Positions 53,218-62,811 are shown, counted from the first letter of the stretch. The stretch: 64,000 nucleotides of DNA from Eubacterium sp. (GCA_024687845.1 JAILEL010000295.1:62001-126000), one strand, 5' to 3'. Made by a program: numbers and translations. The notes: generated by a model not told the origin, from the letters alone.

Positions 53218-53994
53218 CTACACCAACCGTATTCCATGCTCCGCCAAATGAGAAAGTGTCTCTTCCGATATATGGCCTTTGTATGTATTGGTTTGAGATT
53301 TTCTATAGTAATGATTCTGCGTGAAGTCTAGTCCGTCTTCAACACGTTGAAAAGTATACTCAAATATATCCGGATTAAAAATGCGATCCGGTATCATTTG
53401 ACTAACAATATTTATCGTCATCTGCATTGGATACTTTTGGAATTCCTTAAAATTCCATGCATGAGAGAGAACATCACCATCATATTCATAATACTCACTA
53501 TTTATAATGACATCATCCGTAGGACTTCCGCTGCCCCGAAATACTTCTGCACTAATCAACTTATCGGCATCATCATATTCATACCATTCAAAGTTATACA
53601 AACTGTGGGACAGCGCACCGTCTGGAGCAGAATCAAGGGAATATCCGATAGTTAACTGCTTTGAAACATATACAAATGCCACCTCACTGACGCCATTTTC
53701 CCCTATGCGTGCAACCTTCAAATTACCATCACTATCATATTTTAATGTAACGTAATTCTCAGGATTTGCATTTTTAGACAGTTTCTTGGAAGGTGCCTTA
53801 GGGAAGGTATTTTAACGGTTCATAAGTCTTGGAATTAATAACTTCTCAAATGGATTGAGTTCACGCCAGGCATCATTGAACTTTATATATCGAGTTGTAC
53901 CGTCAGACACTTAAAAGTCCGGAGTATAAGGAGCAATACACTGCTCATAAATGCGTACATATTTATTCAGTAGTTCTTCACGCGGAAAATCCAT
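53218..53994 (-). pseudogene. Unknown gene with two in-frame TAA stops
   Basis: A single frame of 259 codons starting MDFPREELLNKYV is interrupted by TAA at codon 28 (53911-53913) and at codon 60 (53815-53817), and then runs open for 199 codons to ...LAEHGIRLV. Text on both sides of each stop is protein-like (CIAPYTPDF / VSDGTTRYIKFNDAW; LIPRLMNR / NTFPKAPSKKL). The long 3' part is rich in Tyr, Asp and Glu with regular strand-like stretches. I do not recognise it; it has the look of polymorphic-toxin immunity proteins. Nonsense decay is the simple reading. Confidence 0.6.
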
Positions 53995-54054
53995 CTTTTG
54001 TCTCCTTTTGTTTAACTATACATTTTACATAAAGTGACTTCTTTTTATATTTCT

Positions 54055-54183
54055 TTATGATTCCTCTATTTTTTTCGATGCATATTCCCACTGTCCCATC
54101 TGACCATGTATAAGAAGAAGTGGTGCTTTATCATTTGTAACTTCACTATAATTAATAATATTTGTTATGTTTGGTTGCATCAT
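54055..54183 (-). pseudogene. 42-residue N-terminal stub of an alpha/beta hydrolase
   Basis: Reads MQPNITNIINYSEVTNDKAP then LLLIHGQMGQWEYASKKIEES and stops. LLLIHGQMGQWEY is the oxyanion-hole strand and HG motif of alpha/beta-hydrolases. Everything after the first strand-turn is absent; a decayed remnant. Confidence 0.5.
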
Positions 54184-54187
54184 TACA

Positions 54188-57100
54188 CTACTTGGTATAT
54201 TTTGCTTTCTTAGAAGCTCCTGCTTTTTTAAGCTTCTTTGTATAACTTTCCAACTTGCTCTTTTTTAGTTTAAACGTAACCTTTGATGTCGTACCTTTAA
54301 AAGCATTTGCCCCTATTTTACTTAGTTTAGTACCTTTGTATGTAAATTTCTTTAAGCTTTTACATTTGAGAAAAGCATTTGCTCCTATCGTTTTCAGATT
54401 ACCACTTCTGATATTAACTGTTACAAGTGATGTACAATTCATAAATGCACCTTTTCCTATAGATGTCACTCCTCCACCTATGGTTGCCTTTTTAAGTTTT
54501 TTACAGTCCTTAAATGCATTTGGTGCAAGTGCTGTCACTGTAAGTGTAACCTGTCCAAGCTTTACAGTCATTGGCGCTGTCATCCTGGTACAATTTTTAT
54601 TGTACGGAGCCATATAAGTTACTGTTCCACCGGTAATCTTTCCATTTTTCTTTATAAGCTTTGTTATTTTATACTTTCCGTTATCTTTAAATGCGACATA
54701 CAGATTCTTTTTCAAATCGTCTTTTGTTACAGTATCTGCTATACGCCATTTTACACCTGAAGTATCAGTTAAAGTCTTACCATCTGCGCTTATAGTTCCC
54801 ACTCCGGATATTTTAATGAGATCATCATCACTTCCATCCTTAGGATCCGTTGACTGCGGATCTGTGGATGGTTTTTCTGTTGTCGGAGTTTCTGTTGTCG
54901 AAGTCTCTGTAGATGATTCTTCCTTCACAGTGCTACCATATTTTACATTCATTATGCAACGGTTAAAGATTTCATTCTTTATTGCACCATTTTTAAATAA
55001 AGCTCCGGGGCCATACTTTGGATATCTTCCAAGATTTACTGCAACAGATTCTGCTATTTCTTTTCTGTCAACAGATGATAATGTAAGCTTATAAGTATCT
55101 TTTCCATCTTTTTGAACCATTGACAAATTAAGCTTCATTACTGATTCTGAATCTTCTTCAAGCGACAAATGTGGAATCACCGCAGATTCACCAAAGAATT
55201 CATTTGAAATAATCCTGTCTTTTTCTGTAAGCCTTATATCAGTCAAAGCACAAGGTGTAACATAATATGGTGAAAGCTCGCATATTTTTTCTTTATATTC
55301 TTTATTACTAAGACTTCCGAAATTTCCAAATTCTTTGCTACTAAACTTTTGTTCAATGGTGGTTACAAAATAAAACCATACAAGAAAATCATTAGAACTA
55401 TCACTATCAAGATTTGTCATTGCTATATTATAATCCGATGAAAGATCACATATTATTTCAACTTTTTTATCATCTGTCAGATCATAATTCATGATCTTAT
55501 CACCCATATATACCGGTTCCATAGCATAAACAGTATAATCATCTTCAATCTCTATATACTTTCCGATTAAATTGGTATTAGTATCATCATATTGATATTT
55601 TCCACAAATTTCATTTCCATTTGCTTTTGTGAAAATAGCATAATCATTATATTCCGCCGTCAAAACTGCTATAAAAGTATAGTAACCAGGAGTCTGACTT
55701 GTATTTTCTCCAGTTTCCACTTCGCCTAGTTTTTTCGTTCCGTCATAAGACATAATAGTAAGAATTCTTGTCGGTCTTTCAGCTGCAGCAATTGTTACAT
55801 CTACGGCAGATGATTCAATATGATTTTTATCGCCTGCATACCTAATATAATATTTCCCAGGAGCTAATCCACTGAGAATGCCTTCCGAACTAAGCCCACT
55901 TACCGGATTATAATTCAGTTCTTCACCATCAGCACTTTCCTTGGCATATTCCATTTTATCTGTTAAACCAGATATAGTTCCATCATTCTTATTATATTCA
56001 CTTTCATCATTAGCTGTAATGCCTGTCGGTGTCGCCTGCTCTGCCTTTTTAATCGACCACTCAACAGTCACATTATCGGTTGTTTCATTCTCCCATCTGA
56101 AACCGTCTTTTAAGACAAATGTAGTTGAGTAATTTCCAGCATCTGTCTGCATTACAGCATCAGACGTATCAGAAACAGTATATGGAGCTGATTCTGAAAT
56201 ATCTACATTATCAAGTCCAGTCAGAGTTTCTCCTGTATAAACAGGAATATCATCTCCAAATTTTGAAGTTGGAATAGTAATGAGCTTTGTTAGTATTCCT
56301 TCCGAAAGATTGTCCGAACCCGTTACTATTTCATCATTTGCCTCATTAAAATACTTGGATAAATCATTAACTGCAGAAACTATTGTTGTACCTGATGGAA
56401 GCCATACATATATTTTTCCATCCTTATCAGTTGTTACTCCTGATGTATTATAATCGGTCACTTCAGGCATTCCCTGATTCTTAATCTTAAGACTGTTAAC
56501 AGAAGCTGATACATCCGCCGATACTCCGTTCATAAGAGTAACCGTTGTTTTATACACACTGGTTAAACCATCAGCGCCAATAGGTACAGGCATATTATAA
56601 GCAGCAGTACCACTGTTTAATTCTATATTCTTTACACTACCACCCGAAATAATAAATGTTTGGTGATTTACTGTGTTTAATGCAGCATTGTATCTATATT
56701 CTGCAATATTCTGTATATGTCCAACATTACCACCTGAAATAACTATAGTGCTTTTATTAACATAAGTATAAGCATCATTCGCTGCGCTGCCACCGGCATT
56801 CAATAAATTAACCGTTCCACCACTTATATATATTTCACTTTCTTCCACTACAGAAGTAGCTTCTCTTGCAGAGCTTCCACCTCCCGTAACTGTACCAATT
56901 ACTCCACCAGATATTTCTATTATACATTTTTTAACATATGCACTACCTGTATTTTCCCAAGAATATCCTGCAGGACCACCACCTATTATATTTGCTACTT
57001 CACCACCGGAAATGCTAATCAAAGCTTCACCACTAACTCCGGATGCTCCTTCACCTTTTTTATCTCCCGTCGCTCTTATAGTACCAACCTTTCCTCCTGT

Positions 57101-57448
57101 CATTGTTATGCTGGAATTTTCTACATTAACATTATTATACTCTCCCATTTTTCCACCATAAACATTATAAACTGTTATCGTATCCTTTGTTTTTTCTTCA
57201 TCTACATAGCTTTCATAAATCCCATCTCCGTCACTATCGTATCTGATGGATGTAGTTCCTGCTTCACTACCTTCCTCAATCAAAATAGGCAGTCCATTTG
57301 CATGAATAGTAGCGTCACTTATTGTAGGAATCTCTCCATCAGCCTTAACCACCATAATATTCGTATTAAAAAAGAACAGTAAAAAAGCCATCAAAAGAAG
57401 ATAACTTAGTTTTTTATGCAACAAAACAGATGATAAAAATCTCCCCAT
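54188..57448 (-). CDS. Large secreted surface protein: ISGG beta-helix repeats plus BspA-type leucine-rich repeats
   Basis: 1086 residues. N-terminal signal peptide (SYLLLMAFLLFFFNTNIMVV, cleavage likely after VKA, about residue 36). Residues 70-290 contain repeated I-x-ISGG-x-V units about 30 apart, the pattern of a right-handed beta-helix. The middle (about 390-600) holds MBG/Ig-like segments (YTGETLTGLDNV, NVTVEWSIKKAEQATPTG), then a unique region. A Ser/Thr/Pro linker (STETSTTETPTTEKPSTD) precedes BspA-type leucine-rich repeats (LKKATIGGGVTSIGKGAF and similar) at the C-terminus. No sorting signal or anchor is seen. GGGAGGTG precedes the ATG. Probably an adhesin or glycan-binding protein (inference). 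Confidence 0.8.
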   Translation of the reverse strand: MGRFLSSVLLHKKLSYLLLMAFLLFFFNTNIMVVKADGEIPTISDATIHANGLPILIEEGSEAGTTSIRYDSDGDGIYESYVDEEKTKDTITVYNVYGGKMGEYNNVNVENSSITMTGGKVGTIRATGDKKGEGASGVSGEALISISGGEVANIIGGGPAGYSWENTGSAYVKKCIIEISGGVIGTVTGGGSSAREATSVVEESEIYISGGTVNLLNAGGSAANDAYTYVNKSTIVISGGNVGHIQNIAEYRYNAALNTVNHQTFIISGGSVKNIELNSGTAAYNMPVPIGADGLTSVYKTTVTLMNGVSADVSASVNSLKIKNQGMPEVTDYNTSGVTTDKDGKIYVWLPSGTTIVSAVNDLSKYFNEANDEIVTGSDNLSEGILTKLITIPTSKFGDDIPVYTGETLTGLDNVDISESAPYTVSDTSDAVMQTDAGNYSTTFVLKDGFRWENETTDNVTVEWSIKKAEQATPTGITANDESEYNKNDGTISGLTDKMEYAKESADGEELNYNPVSGLSSEGILSGLAPGKYYIRYAGDKNHIESSAVDVTIAAAERPTRILTIMSYDGTKKLGEVETGENTSQTPGYYTFIAVLTAEYNDYAIFTKANGNEICGKYQYDDTNTNLIGKYIEIEDDYTVYAMEPVYMGDKIMNYDLTDDKKVEIICDLSSDYNIAMTNLDSDSSNDFLVWFYFVTTIEQKFSSKEFGNFGSLSNKEYKEKICELSPYYVTPCALTDIRLTEKDRIISNEFFGESAVIPHLSLEEDSESVMKLNLSMVQKDGKDTYKLTLSSVDRKEIAESVAVNLGRYPKYGPGALFKNGAIKNEIFNRCIMNVKYGSTVKEESSTETSTTETPTTEKPSTDPQSTDPKDGSDDDLIKISGVGTISADGKTLTDTSGVKWRIADTVTKDDLKKNLYVAFKDNGKYKITKLIKKNGKITGGTVTYMAPYNKNCTRMTAPMTVKLGQVTLTVTALAPNAFKDCKKLKKATIGGGVTSIGKGAFMNCTSLVTVNIRSGNLKTIGANAFLKCKSLKKFTYKGTKLSKIGANAFKGTTSKVTFKLKKSKLESYTKKLKKAGASKKAKYTK

Positions 57449-57575
57449 AACACACCTCCCATTGCATCAAAATACAAAATACAATCAACTACTATAAATA
57501 AATATAACATAAGAAAAAAAGCATGTCACTTTATATATTCCTTTCCTTCAAAATAATAAACAAACCGCAAAAAAT

Positions 57576-57619
57576 AAGGCATTTACCCCTATATAATAAA
57601 ACATAAGGATAAATGCCTT
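57576..57619 (-). terminator. Terminator after the GNAT gene
   Basis: AAGGCATTTA / TAAATGCCTT stem with an internal loop, followed on the minus strand by ATTTTTTGCGG. Confidence 0.65.
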
Positions 57620-57638
57620 TATCTATAAAAAATCCTCT

Positions 57639-58187
57639 CTATAAAAATAAAATCATGATAATCTCATCTATGTAGGTTCCATCTTTTAGTTTGAACGCCC
57701 TGAGATTCCTGCCCATTTCCTGAAAGCCCATTCTTCTATAAAGAGCCAACCCATTCTCATTATCTTCATAAACCCCCAATTCTATCTGTTCAAAGCCCAG
57801 TTCTTTTGCCTTATTTATAGACTTAATCATAAGAATTGTACCTAGGCCTTGACCACAATACGCTTGCTCTATAGCAATTGCAAAATCACATCTATGCCTA
57901 TACTTAATATAATTTCTATGTCGTGAAATAGAACAATTGCCTATAGCCTTCTCACCATCGAAGACGGTAAACCATACTGAATCCTCGGATTCCAAAACAT
58001 CATTTATAATCATTTTTTCTCTTTCAATGTCAAGACTTATTTCTTCTGGATATCTGATAAGAAAATGCGTTTCCTCAGCTGTCTTCATAATGTAATCCAA
58101 CATCGTCGGTGCATCCTTATCTTCAGCAGATCTTAGTATAAGATTCCTTCCATCCTTCAATGTGATAATTTCTTCTTCTATTCTCAA
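57639..58187 (-). CDS. GNAT family N-acetyltransferase
   Basis: 182 residues from a TTG start (MRIEEEIITLKDGRNLILRS), chosen because GAGGAG lies 7 nt upstream. Acetyl-CoA-binding motif in QAYCGQGLGTILMIKSINKAKELG, then EDNENGLALYRRMGFQEMGR, the standard GNAT tail. Substrate unknown. It lies at the border of the accessory zone with its own terminator. Confidence 0.88.
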   Translation of the reverse strand: MRIEEEIITLKDGRNLILRSAEDKDAPTMLDYIMKTAEETHFLIRYPEEISLDIEREKMIINDVLESEDSVWFTVFDGEKAIGNCSISRHRNYIKYRHRCDFAIAIEQAYCGQGLGTILMIKSINKAKELGFEQIELGVYEDNENGLALYRRMGFQEMGRNLRAFKLKDGTYIDEIIMILFL

Positions 58188-58252
58188 AATATATCTCCTC
58201 AATTTCTGCCATTATTATGATAGACAACATAAATGTTATCAAAATCAGCTTT

Positions 58253-58756
58253 TTAGCTGTTGTAGTAGTTCTCTATACCAATACCAATTGTTGCCCAATG
58301 ATTGGCATTATATAGCTCTTCATCTACATAGTCTTGGTCATAACTTCCTTCAGATTTCATTTCATCTATATCCTGTTGAACGCTTTCAGGTGTAGATGAT
58401 CTATATATTCCAACGCTGATTTCAAGAAAACTGTAAGAATATCCATTTTCATTGTCATCTATTTCTCCATTATTATGTTCCTTTAAAATATCAAATATCT
58501 CATCAGCATTACTTTCGAATACGGGTTCTCCATAAATCATAGGATGTAATGTTCCTTCAATTCCTCCAAGGAACTCTATAAATTCGACACGATCATTTTC
58601 ATCATAATCTATTGCAAGTTCACTATCATAAAAATAGTGTCGATTGCTTATTTCACCCATACCAAGAACTCCGATTACCTGGTCTTTCTTCATTCCAAAT
58701 TCAATCGACTTGTCATCGATTTCTATTTTTTTTAGCGGTATCATATTTATATTCAT
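58253..58756 (-). CDS. Acidic orphan protein, immunity-protein-like
   Basis: 167 residues, no signal or membrane segment, strongly acidic, with many Glu, Asp and Tyr. The region IEFGMKKDQVIGVLG and DYDENDRVEFIEFLGG resembles small immunity or SMI-type proteins, but I cannot name a family. AGAGAGGG lies 9 nt before the ATG. No toxin partner is seen upstream; the accessory neighbourhood is the main hint. Confidence 0.55.
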   Translation of the reverse strand: MNINMIPLKKIEIDDKSIEFGMKKDQVIGVLGMGEISNRHYFYDSELAIDYDENDRVEFIEFLGGIEGTLHPMIYGEPVFESNADEIFDILKEHNNGEIDDNENGYSYSFLEISVGIYRSSTPESVQQDIDEMKSEGSYDQDYVDEELYNANHWATIGIGIENYYNS

Positions 58757-58805
58757 TTATATTCGCCCTCTCTGAAAGCCTAATTATTGTTCGGCATTAT
58801 ATCTG

Positions 58806-58946
58806 CTACAAAGCAATATCTTTGTAACCAACTTCTGTTACTTCTCCATCTTCAATCAATACAGCAACACCATTATCATCCGTATCATCTCCACTCCAGT
58901 CACAGTTAAACAAAATATATAACGGATTTTCACCTTTAGATTCCAT
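58806..58946 (-). pseudogene. 46-residue remnant, immunity-like C-terminal fragment
   Basis: Reads MESKGENPLYILFNCDWSG and DDNGVAVLIEDGEVTEVGYKDIAL. The second part looks like the end of DUF-type immunity proteins (acidic residue then GVAVLIEDG, then VGYKD). It has no ribosome site, and the upstream sequence in frame is stopped, so it is probably a remnant. The surrounding 58757-59047 holds nothing else I can support, apart from an inverted repeat GATTCAAT/ATTGAATC. Confidence 0.35.
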
Positions 58947-59047
58947 GACATACTCTGATTCAATAATAATTGAATCTTTTCAAATATACCATAAATAGAC
59001 TTTCCTGAATAGAAAGAAAATATATTATGATTTGTTACATCAAAAAA

Positions 59048-59081
59048 GGCATTATGAGTAATTCATTCTACTCATAATGCC
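59048..59081 (-). terminator. Intrinsic terminator after the 800-residue orphan
   Basis: Perfect 13-bp stem GGCATTATGAGTA / TACTCATAATGCC, 8-nt loop, then TTTTTTGATG on the minus strand. Confidence 0.88.
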
Positions 59082-59091
59082 ATATCGCACT

Positions 59092-61494
59092 TTATAAATT
59101 TATTTTCGGACCGGTGGGGTTAAGATTTTTTCCTTTTCGACCATTTTCCATTGGTTTATTAGATACTTTTTTCAACATCTTGGAGTAAACATGGTCCATT
59201 GCAGCCTTTCCGCTAAGTCCTTTAGGCATTTCCTCCACAACTTTATTAAAATTCTCATCATGGAGAATGTGGTCTACTTGATATTGCATCGCTTTAAAAT
59301 CCAGCAGTTTTTTGACAGGAAACTTTTCCGGATCAGTATTGTTCTGATGGCGGGCAAGCCGTATATATGCCATGGAGGCTAAGTCCCGAAGCGTTGGTGT
59401 TTCGCTCCGGCATATCTGTTTTTCGACTGCGTTAAAGGCCGCATCAGGACCTTCCTGCAAAGCCTTTTCCAATGTGTATTCCCTCACATATTTTTGAATA
59501 TCATCTGCAACGGCAGATACAAGGGAGGCAGCATTGATACGCTTTTTCTCAATCTTATTCGGTAACTTATTTCCTAAATCATCAAGTTTATATTTCATAT
59601 ATACATCGGCTGATTTTCCAGCGTTCTCCGCCAATGTCAACAACTCCGTGATCTCATCTTCCGTAAGTTTCCTCTTTTTCTCACGAGTATTCATAAGTTC
59701 GGAAGTTTTTTTCTGTAATTTCTCGGTAATACTGCGCAGTTCTTTATATTCAGGGGAACTCTTCATCAAAGATGGATCAGCTTCCTTTATGACCCTTTTT
59801 GCTTCTTCCATCTGAGAGGATGATTTTCGAATCAAAGGTACATCTCCGCCGATTTCATATTTTCCCTTGCTACTAATCCTTAGATTCATTCGTGCGCACA
59901 ATTGAGCTTTAAGTTCAGGTTTTACAACGGACATAACATCAATAACGGCACCCATGGATTTTATCTGCTCCTTACTCCAGTACATACTCGGATTTGTTTG
60001 TTCCATGGTTGCCAAGTATACGTCACCTGCATTTTCCAGGTTCATGATCAGCACCGAAGGATTATGACGCTCTGCTGTTGCTTCAAGTGGCTTTTCTTTC
60101 GCGTCACGTATTCCCTCCAAAGTATTATAGATAAGGTTCATATGGTTTGGTACGGAAACACTTTTTTCCAGGATAGGTTTTCCGGCTTCCAAAACCCTGT
60201 TGATGATCTGTAAATTCTCTAAAGCATCCTTACCTGTCGAACTCATTCTATGCGTCATCACGAACGCATTATATCTACGACGATCATACTTGTTTTCCTT
60301 GGCAATGTAGTTTCCTACCTTATGCAGCCATTTTTCTGCCGACTTGATCTTTTCGTCGTCAGATTTTAAGGTCTTTCCATTACTTCTGTAATCATTCAGA
60401 GAGTATTCTACATTATATTGTGTTGGCAGATTCTCTCTTAATCCTCCAGCACAAGCATTTCGCAGATAGTATTTTTTGACATCCCACCCGATATTTTTAT
60501 CATTTATTACTTTGGATATATCTTTAAGGTATTCCTCCTGAAAATATATTTCTTTGAAAGACTTCCCGTCATTCTCAACAAACTGAGTTATATTCTTAAG
60601 TTTGTATTCATCAATCTTGTCATGATTTTTGATAAAATAATTATCGATTTTTTTTAAATATGCATCCAGCCCTTCCTGAGTGTTCAGACTTTTAAGCTCC
60701 TCATCGTTTTCAGGTACAGGAAAGTCCTTAAAGTCATCCTGGTTTCTGGTGCCCAGTTCTTTTAAACGCTTTAGGTTTTGAACCAGCTTCTTTTCCGGAG
60801 TGAGGTTGTCATCGTCAGTTACTATAAATTGGGCATGACTGACATTAACAATATTTTGAAGATAGCCTATATATTGTCCGAAGAATGCCTTGCGTTCCTT
60901 CTGATACGGTCCCTGCGCTGCAGAGAAGACATCAGCTTGTTGATTATTCTGTTTTGCCCTGCCAGCCACAGGCTCACCGTCTCCTATAATATGCTTTGTA
61001 CGTTTTATAATATATCCAACAGCCGTATTGTCCGGGTTACTACGCATAAATGTTTCTAGACTTTTAGAGAGCTTGTGAAACTCTTTACGGATTTCAGAAA
61101 GTTTATCTTCATCTGCCCCAGCACCGGAACCGGCATTTCTGTCATAGTTTTTATTGATTGCTGTATTGACAGCGCGCGCAACATCATACCCCTCTGCTGT
61201 AACGCGCTTTGTAAACTCTTCAAAATCCTTCTTAAGCTTGACAACCTCCGGCGCGTCCCCACCACGTTTTAAGAAACGCACAACCATATTTGTGTAGTTG
61301 GTCATATCCTCATGAGTTCTGATCTTTGTTTCATAATACCTGAAATTGTCGAAATAAGTGTTAATATCAATTTCATCAGGATTATCAATATTCTTATTCT
61401 GCTGTGGCATATTCCCATTCTGATCAGGATTCACACCTGCATCATAAACCACTAAGCTATCATTATTGTTTTTTTCACGTTCTGGCTTTCCCAT
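59092..61494 (-). CDS. Unassigned 800-residue charged helical protein
   Basis: 800 residues from MGKPEREKNNNDSLVV; GAGGAGG lies 6 nt before this ATG, and an earlier in-frame ATG overlaps that site. No signal peptide or membrane helix. The N-terminal 45 residues are Asn/Gln/Asp-rich and probably disordered. The rest is long amphipathic helical text with many Lys and Glu. Short segments at the C-terminus (KAAMDHVYSKMLKKVSN, GKNLNPTGPKINL) are basic. I recognise no enzyme motif. Its wobble positions look more GC-rich than neighbours, which with the adjacent decaying genes suggests acquisition by transfer. It has its own terminator. Confidence 0.65.
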   Translation of the reverse strand: MGKPEREKNNNDSLVVYDAGVNPDQNGNMPQQNKNIDNPDEIDINTYFDNFRYYETKIRTHEDMTNYTNMVVRFLKRGGDAPEVVKLKKDFEEFTKRVTAEGYDVARAVNTAINKNYDRNAGSGAGADEDKLSEIRKEFHKLSKSLETFMRSNPDNTAVGYIIKRTKHIIGDGEPVAGRAKQNNQQADVFSAAQGPYQKERKAFFGQYIGYLQNIVNVSHAQFIVTDDDNLTPEKKLVQNLKRLKELGTRNQDDFKDFPVPENDEELKSLNTQEGLDAYLKKIDNYFIKNHDKIDEYKLKNITQFVENDGKSFKEIYFQEEYLKDISKVINDKNIGWDVKKYYLRNACAGGLRENLPTQYNVEYSLNDYRSNGKTLKSDDEKIKSAEKWLHKVGNYIAKENKYDRRRYNAFVMTHRMSSTGKDALENLQIINRVLEAGKPILEKSVSVPNHMNLIYNTLEGIRDAKEKPLEATAERHNPSVLIMNLENAGDVYLATMEQTNPSMYWSKEQIKSMGAVIDVMSVVKPELKAQLCARMNLRISSKGKYEIGGDVPLIRKSSSQMEEAKRVIKEADPSLMKSSPEYKELRSITEKLQKKTSELMNTREKKRKLTEDEITELLTLAENAGKSADVYMKYKLDDLGNKLPNKIEKKRINAASLVSAVADDIQKYVREYTLEKALQEGPDAAFNAVEKQICRSETPTLRDLASMAYIRLARHQNNTDPEKFPVKKLLDFKAMQYQVDHILHDENFNKVVEEMPKGLSGKAAMDHVYSKMLKKVSNKPMENGRKGKNLNPTGPKINL

Positions 61495-61673
61495 TTTTTT
61501 CCTCCTCTTCATATACCTTCATGCAAATAACAGATTATAGAATGTCTGCTTATCCTTATTTGCTTTCAACATGTTATCATAGTTATATTATATATCGAAA
61601 AGCATAACAAAAGAGCAACACTACCGACACCTCGCTCAGAAAAATACAAAGGGATAAATCAGCAAAATATTTT

Positions 61674-61703
61674 ACGGGTATATCCAATTTTGGATATACC
61701 CGT
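61674..61703. repeat. Perfect 13-bp hairpin upstream of the orphan gene
   Basis: ACGGGTATATCCA-ATTT-TGGATATACCCGT. On the minus strand it is followed by AAAATATTTTG, so it may end ssrA read-through ahead of the orphan gene. The 61495-61857 interval otherwise holds the ssrA terminator and TAGTAAC/GTTACTA at 61789-61810. Confidence 0.7.
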
Positions 61704-61726
61704 ACATAATTAAAGAACTATTTTCT

Positions 61727-61753
61727 AAAACAACAAAACTCACCAAAAGTGAG
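61727..61753 (-). terminator. Probable ssrA terminator
   Basis: CTCAC-TTTTG-GTGAG followed on the minus strand by TTTTGTTGTTTT. Confidence 0.6.
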
Positions 61754-61857
61754 GATTATCCTGTATTATGCTTGCCTCCTTATAATTTAGTAACAAAACA
61801 CTGTTACTATTTGAGTGTTTCATCCTCACAAACCCTTTATTTTAGCCATTTTTCAAG

Positions 61858-62196
61858 TGGAATAGGCGGGAATCGAACCCGCGTCCGAAAGCTCTTCCAT
61901 TACGGTGTCTCCCATCGCAGTAAGTGTTTTAACATTCCCTACGTCTTACGCCCACTCACAGGCTTAAGATTTCAGTAGCTTGTAATTCTTCCCATGCCTA
62001 CAAGCTTGGGCAAGGAAGTGCTCCGCCTCTTTGATGCCAGTACCCGATGCAGCGGATGACACCGGACTGACAGCTGCCCTTAGGCAGCGAGTGCTAATCT
62101 ATTATCAGCGTTTATTTTTTTAGATGTTTTTACGAGGTCACCTACCTCGGATGGCTGCCATAATTTCTAAACCCCCGTCGAAACCTTTACTACCCC
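61858..62196 (-). ncRNA. ssrA: tmRNA (transfer-messenger RNA)
   Basis: 339 nt. The 5' end GGGGTAG pairs with CTATTCC at the 3' end to form the tRNA-like acceptor; the T arm GGACGCGGGTTCGATTCCCG and the 5' GGTTTCGACGGGGG are diagnostic. CCA is not encoded. The tag frame ends AACGCTGATAATAGA then TTAGCACTCGCTGCCTAA, giving ...NADNRLALAA, the typical degradation tag end; the resume codon lies a few codons upstream and is not certain. A -10-like TAGAAT overlaps the stop of the gene upstream (62210-62205). smpB lies 616 nt upstream. Confidence 0.95.
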
Positions 62197-62202
62197 GGGA
62201 AT

Positions 62203-62598
62203 CTATTCTACATCATCTCCATCCAGTTCTATCTCCTGGACAGTCTCTCCATCTTCTACTGATTCAAGCTGATCAGCATCGGAAGCGGATGCATTATAAT
62301 CATCTATAAGTTCATTCAAATCATCAGCATCTATACCACCGCCAAAGACATCAGAATAATTCTTTCCCCAATATTCTTCAAACCACGTAGCATATTTATC
62401 TGATACTATTGTTGCTTTTTTTGCTTCCTGTTCTTTCTTAAATTTATAAATATATTTACCAAGAGGAATTCCTATCAATGCACCGATTCCAAGTGCAACA
62501 ACAATTATTGCTATTGCTTTCTTGACTTTCTGACGCTTCATTGTTTTTGCTCTATTCTTTTTTTCCTCTTTATACTTATCAACCTTTGCCTGACTCAT
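62203..62598 (-). CDS. Small single-pass membrane protein, unknown
   Basis: 131 residues: basic N-terminus (KKNRAKTMKRQKVKKA), one membrane helix (IAIIVVALGIGALIGIPLGKYIY, about 29-51), then an extracytoplasmic segment of about 80 residues that becomes very acidic at the end (EDGETVQEIELDGDDVE). Ribosome site GAGGGAG. It lies between smpB and ssrA. I know of no function. Confidence 0.75.
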   Translation of the reverse strand: MSQAKVDKYKEEKKNRAKTMKRQKVKKAIAIIVVALGIGALIGIPLGKYIYKFKKEQEAKKATIVSDKYATWFEEYWGKNYSDVFGGGIDADDLNELIDDYNASASDADQLESVEDGETVQEIELDGDDVE

Positions 62599-62811
62599 GT
62601 TTACTCCCTCTTATATGTAATATAGTCTGTTTATCTTAATATATAATAAATTATAATTGACAAACAGCCATAAGACATGTGCCATCAAATCCAAAAAAAT
62701 AAATTTACAGAACACACCAATTACATATAATACTCCAAACCCTATAGTAAAATCAATAGAAATTTTAATTTTCCAAGCATTTTCACATTTGAAAATATAT
62801 TCTTAATAACA

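Noticed and set aside
62124..62309. Plus-strand frame over the tmRNA 5' region
   Set aside because: It lies across ssrA and the end of the small membrane-protein gene on the other strand; no ribosome site or protein-like features.
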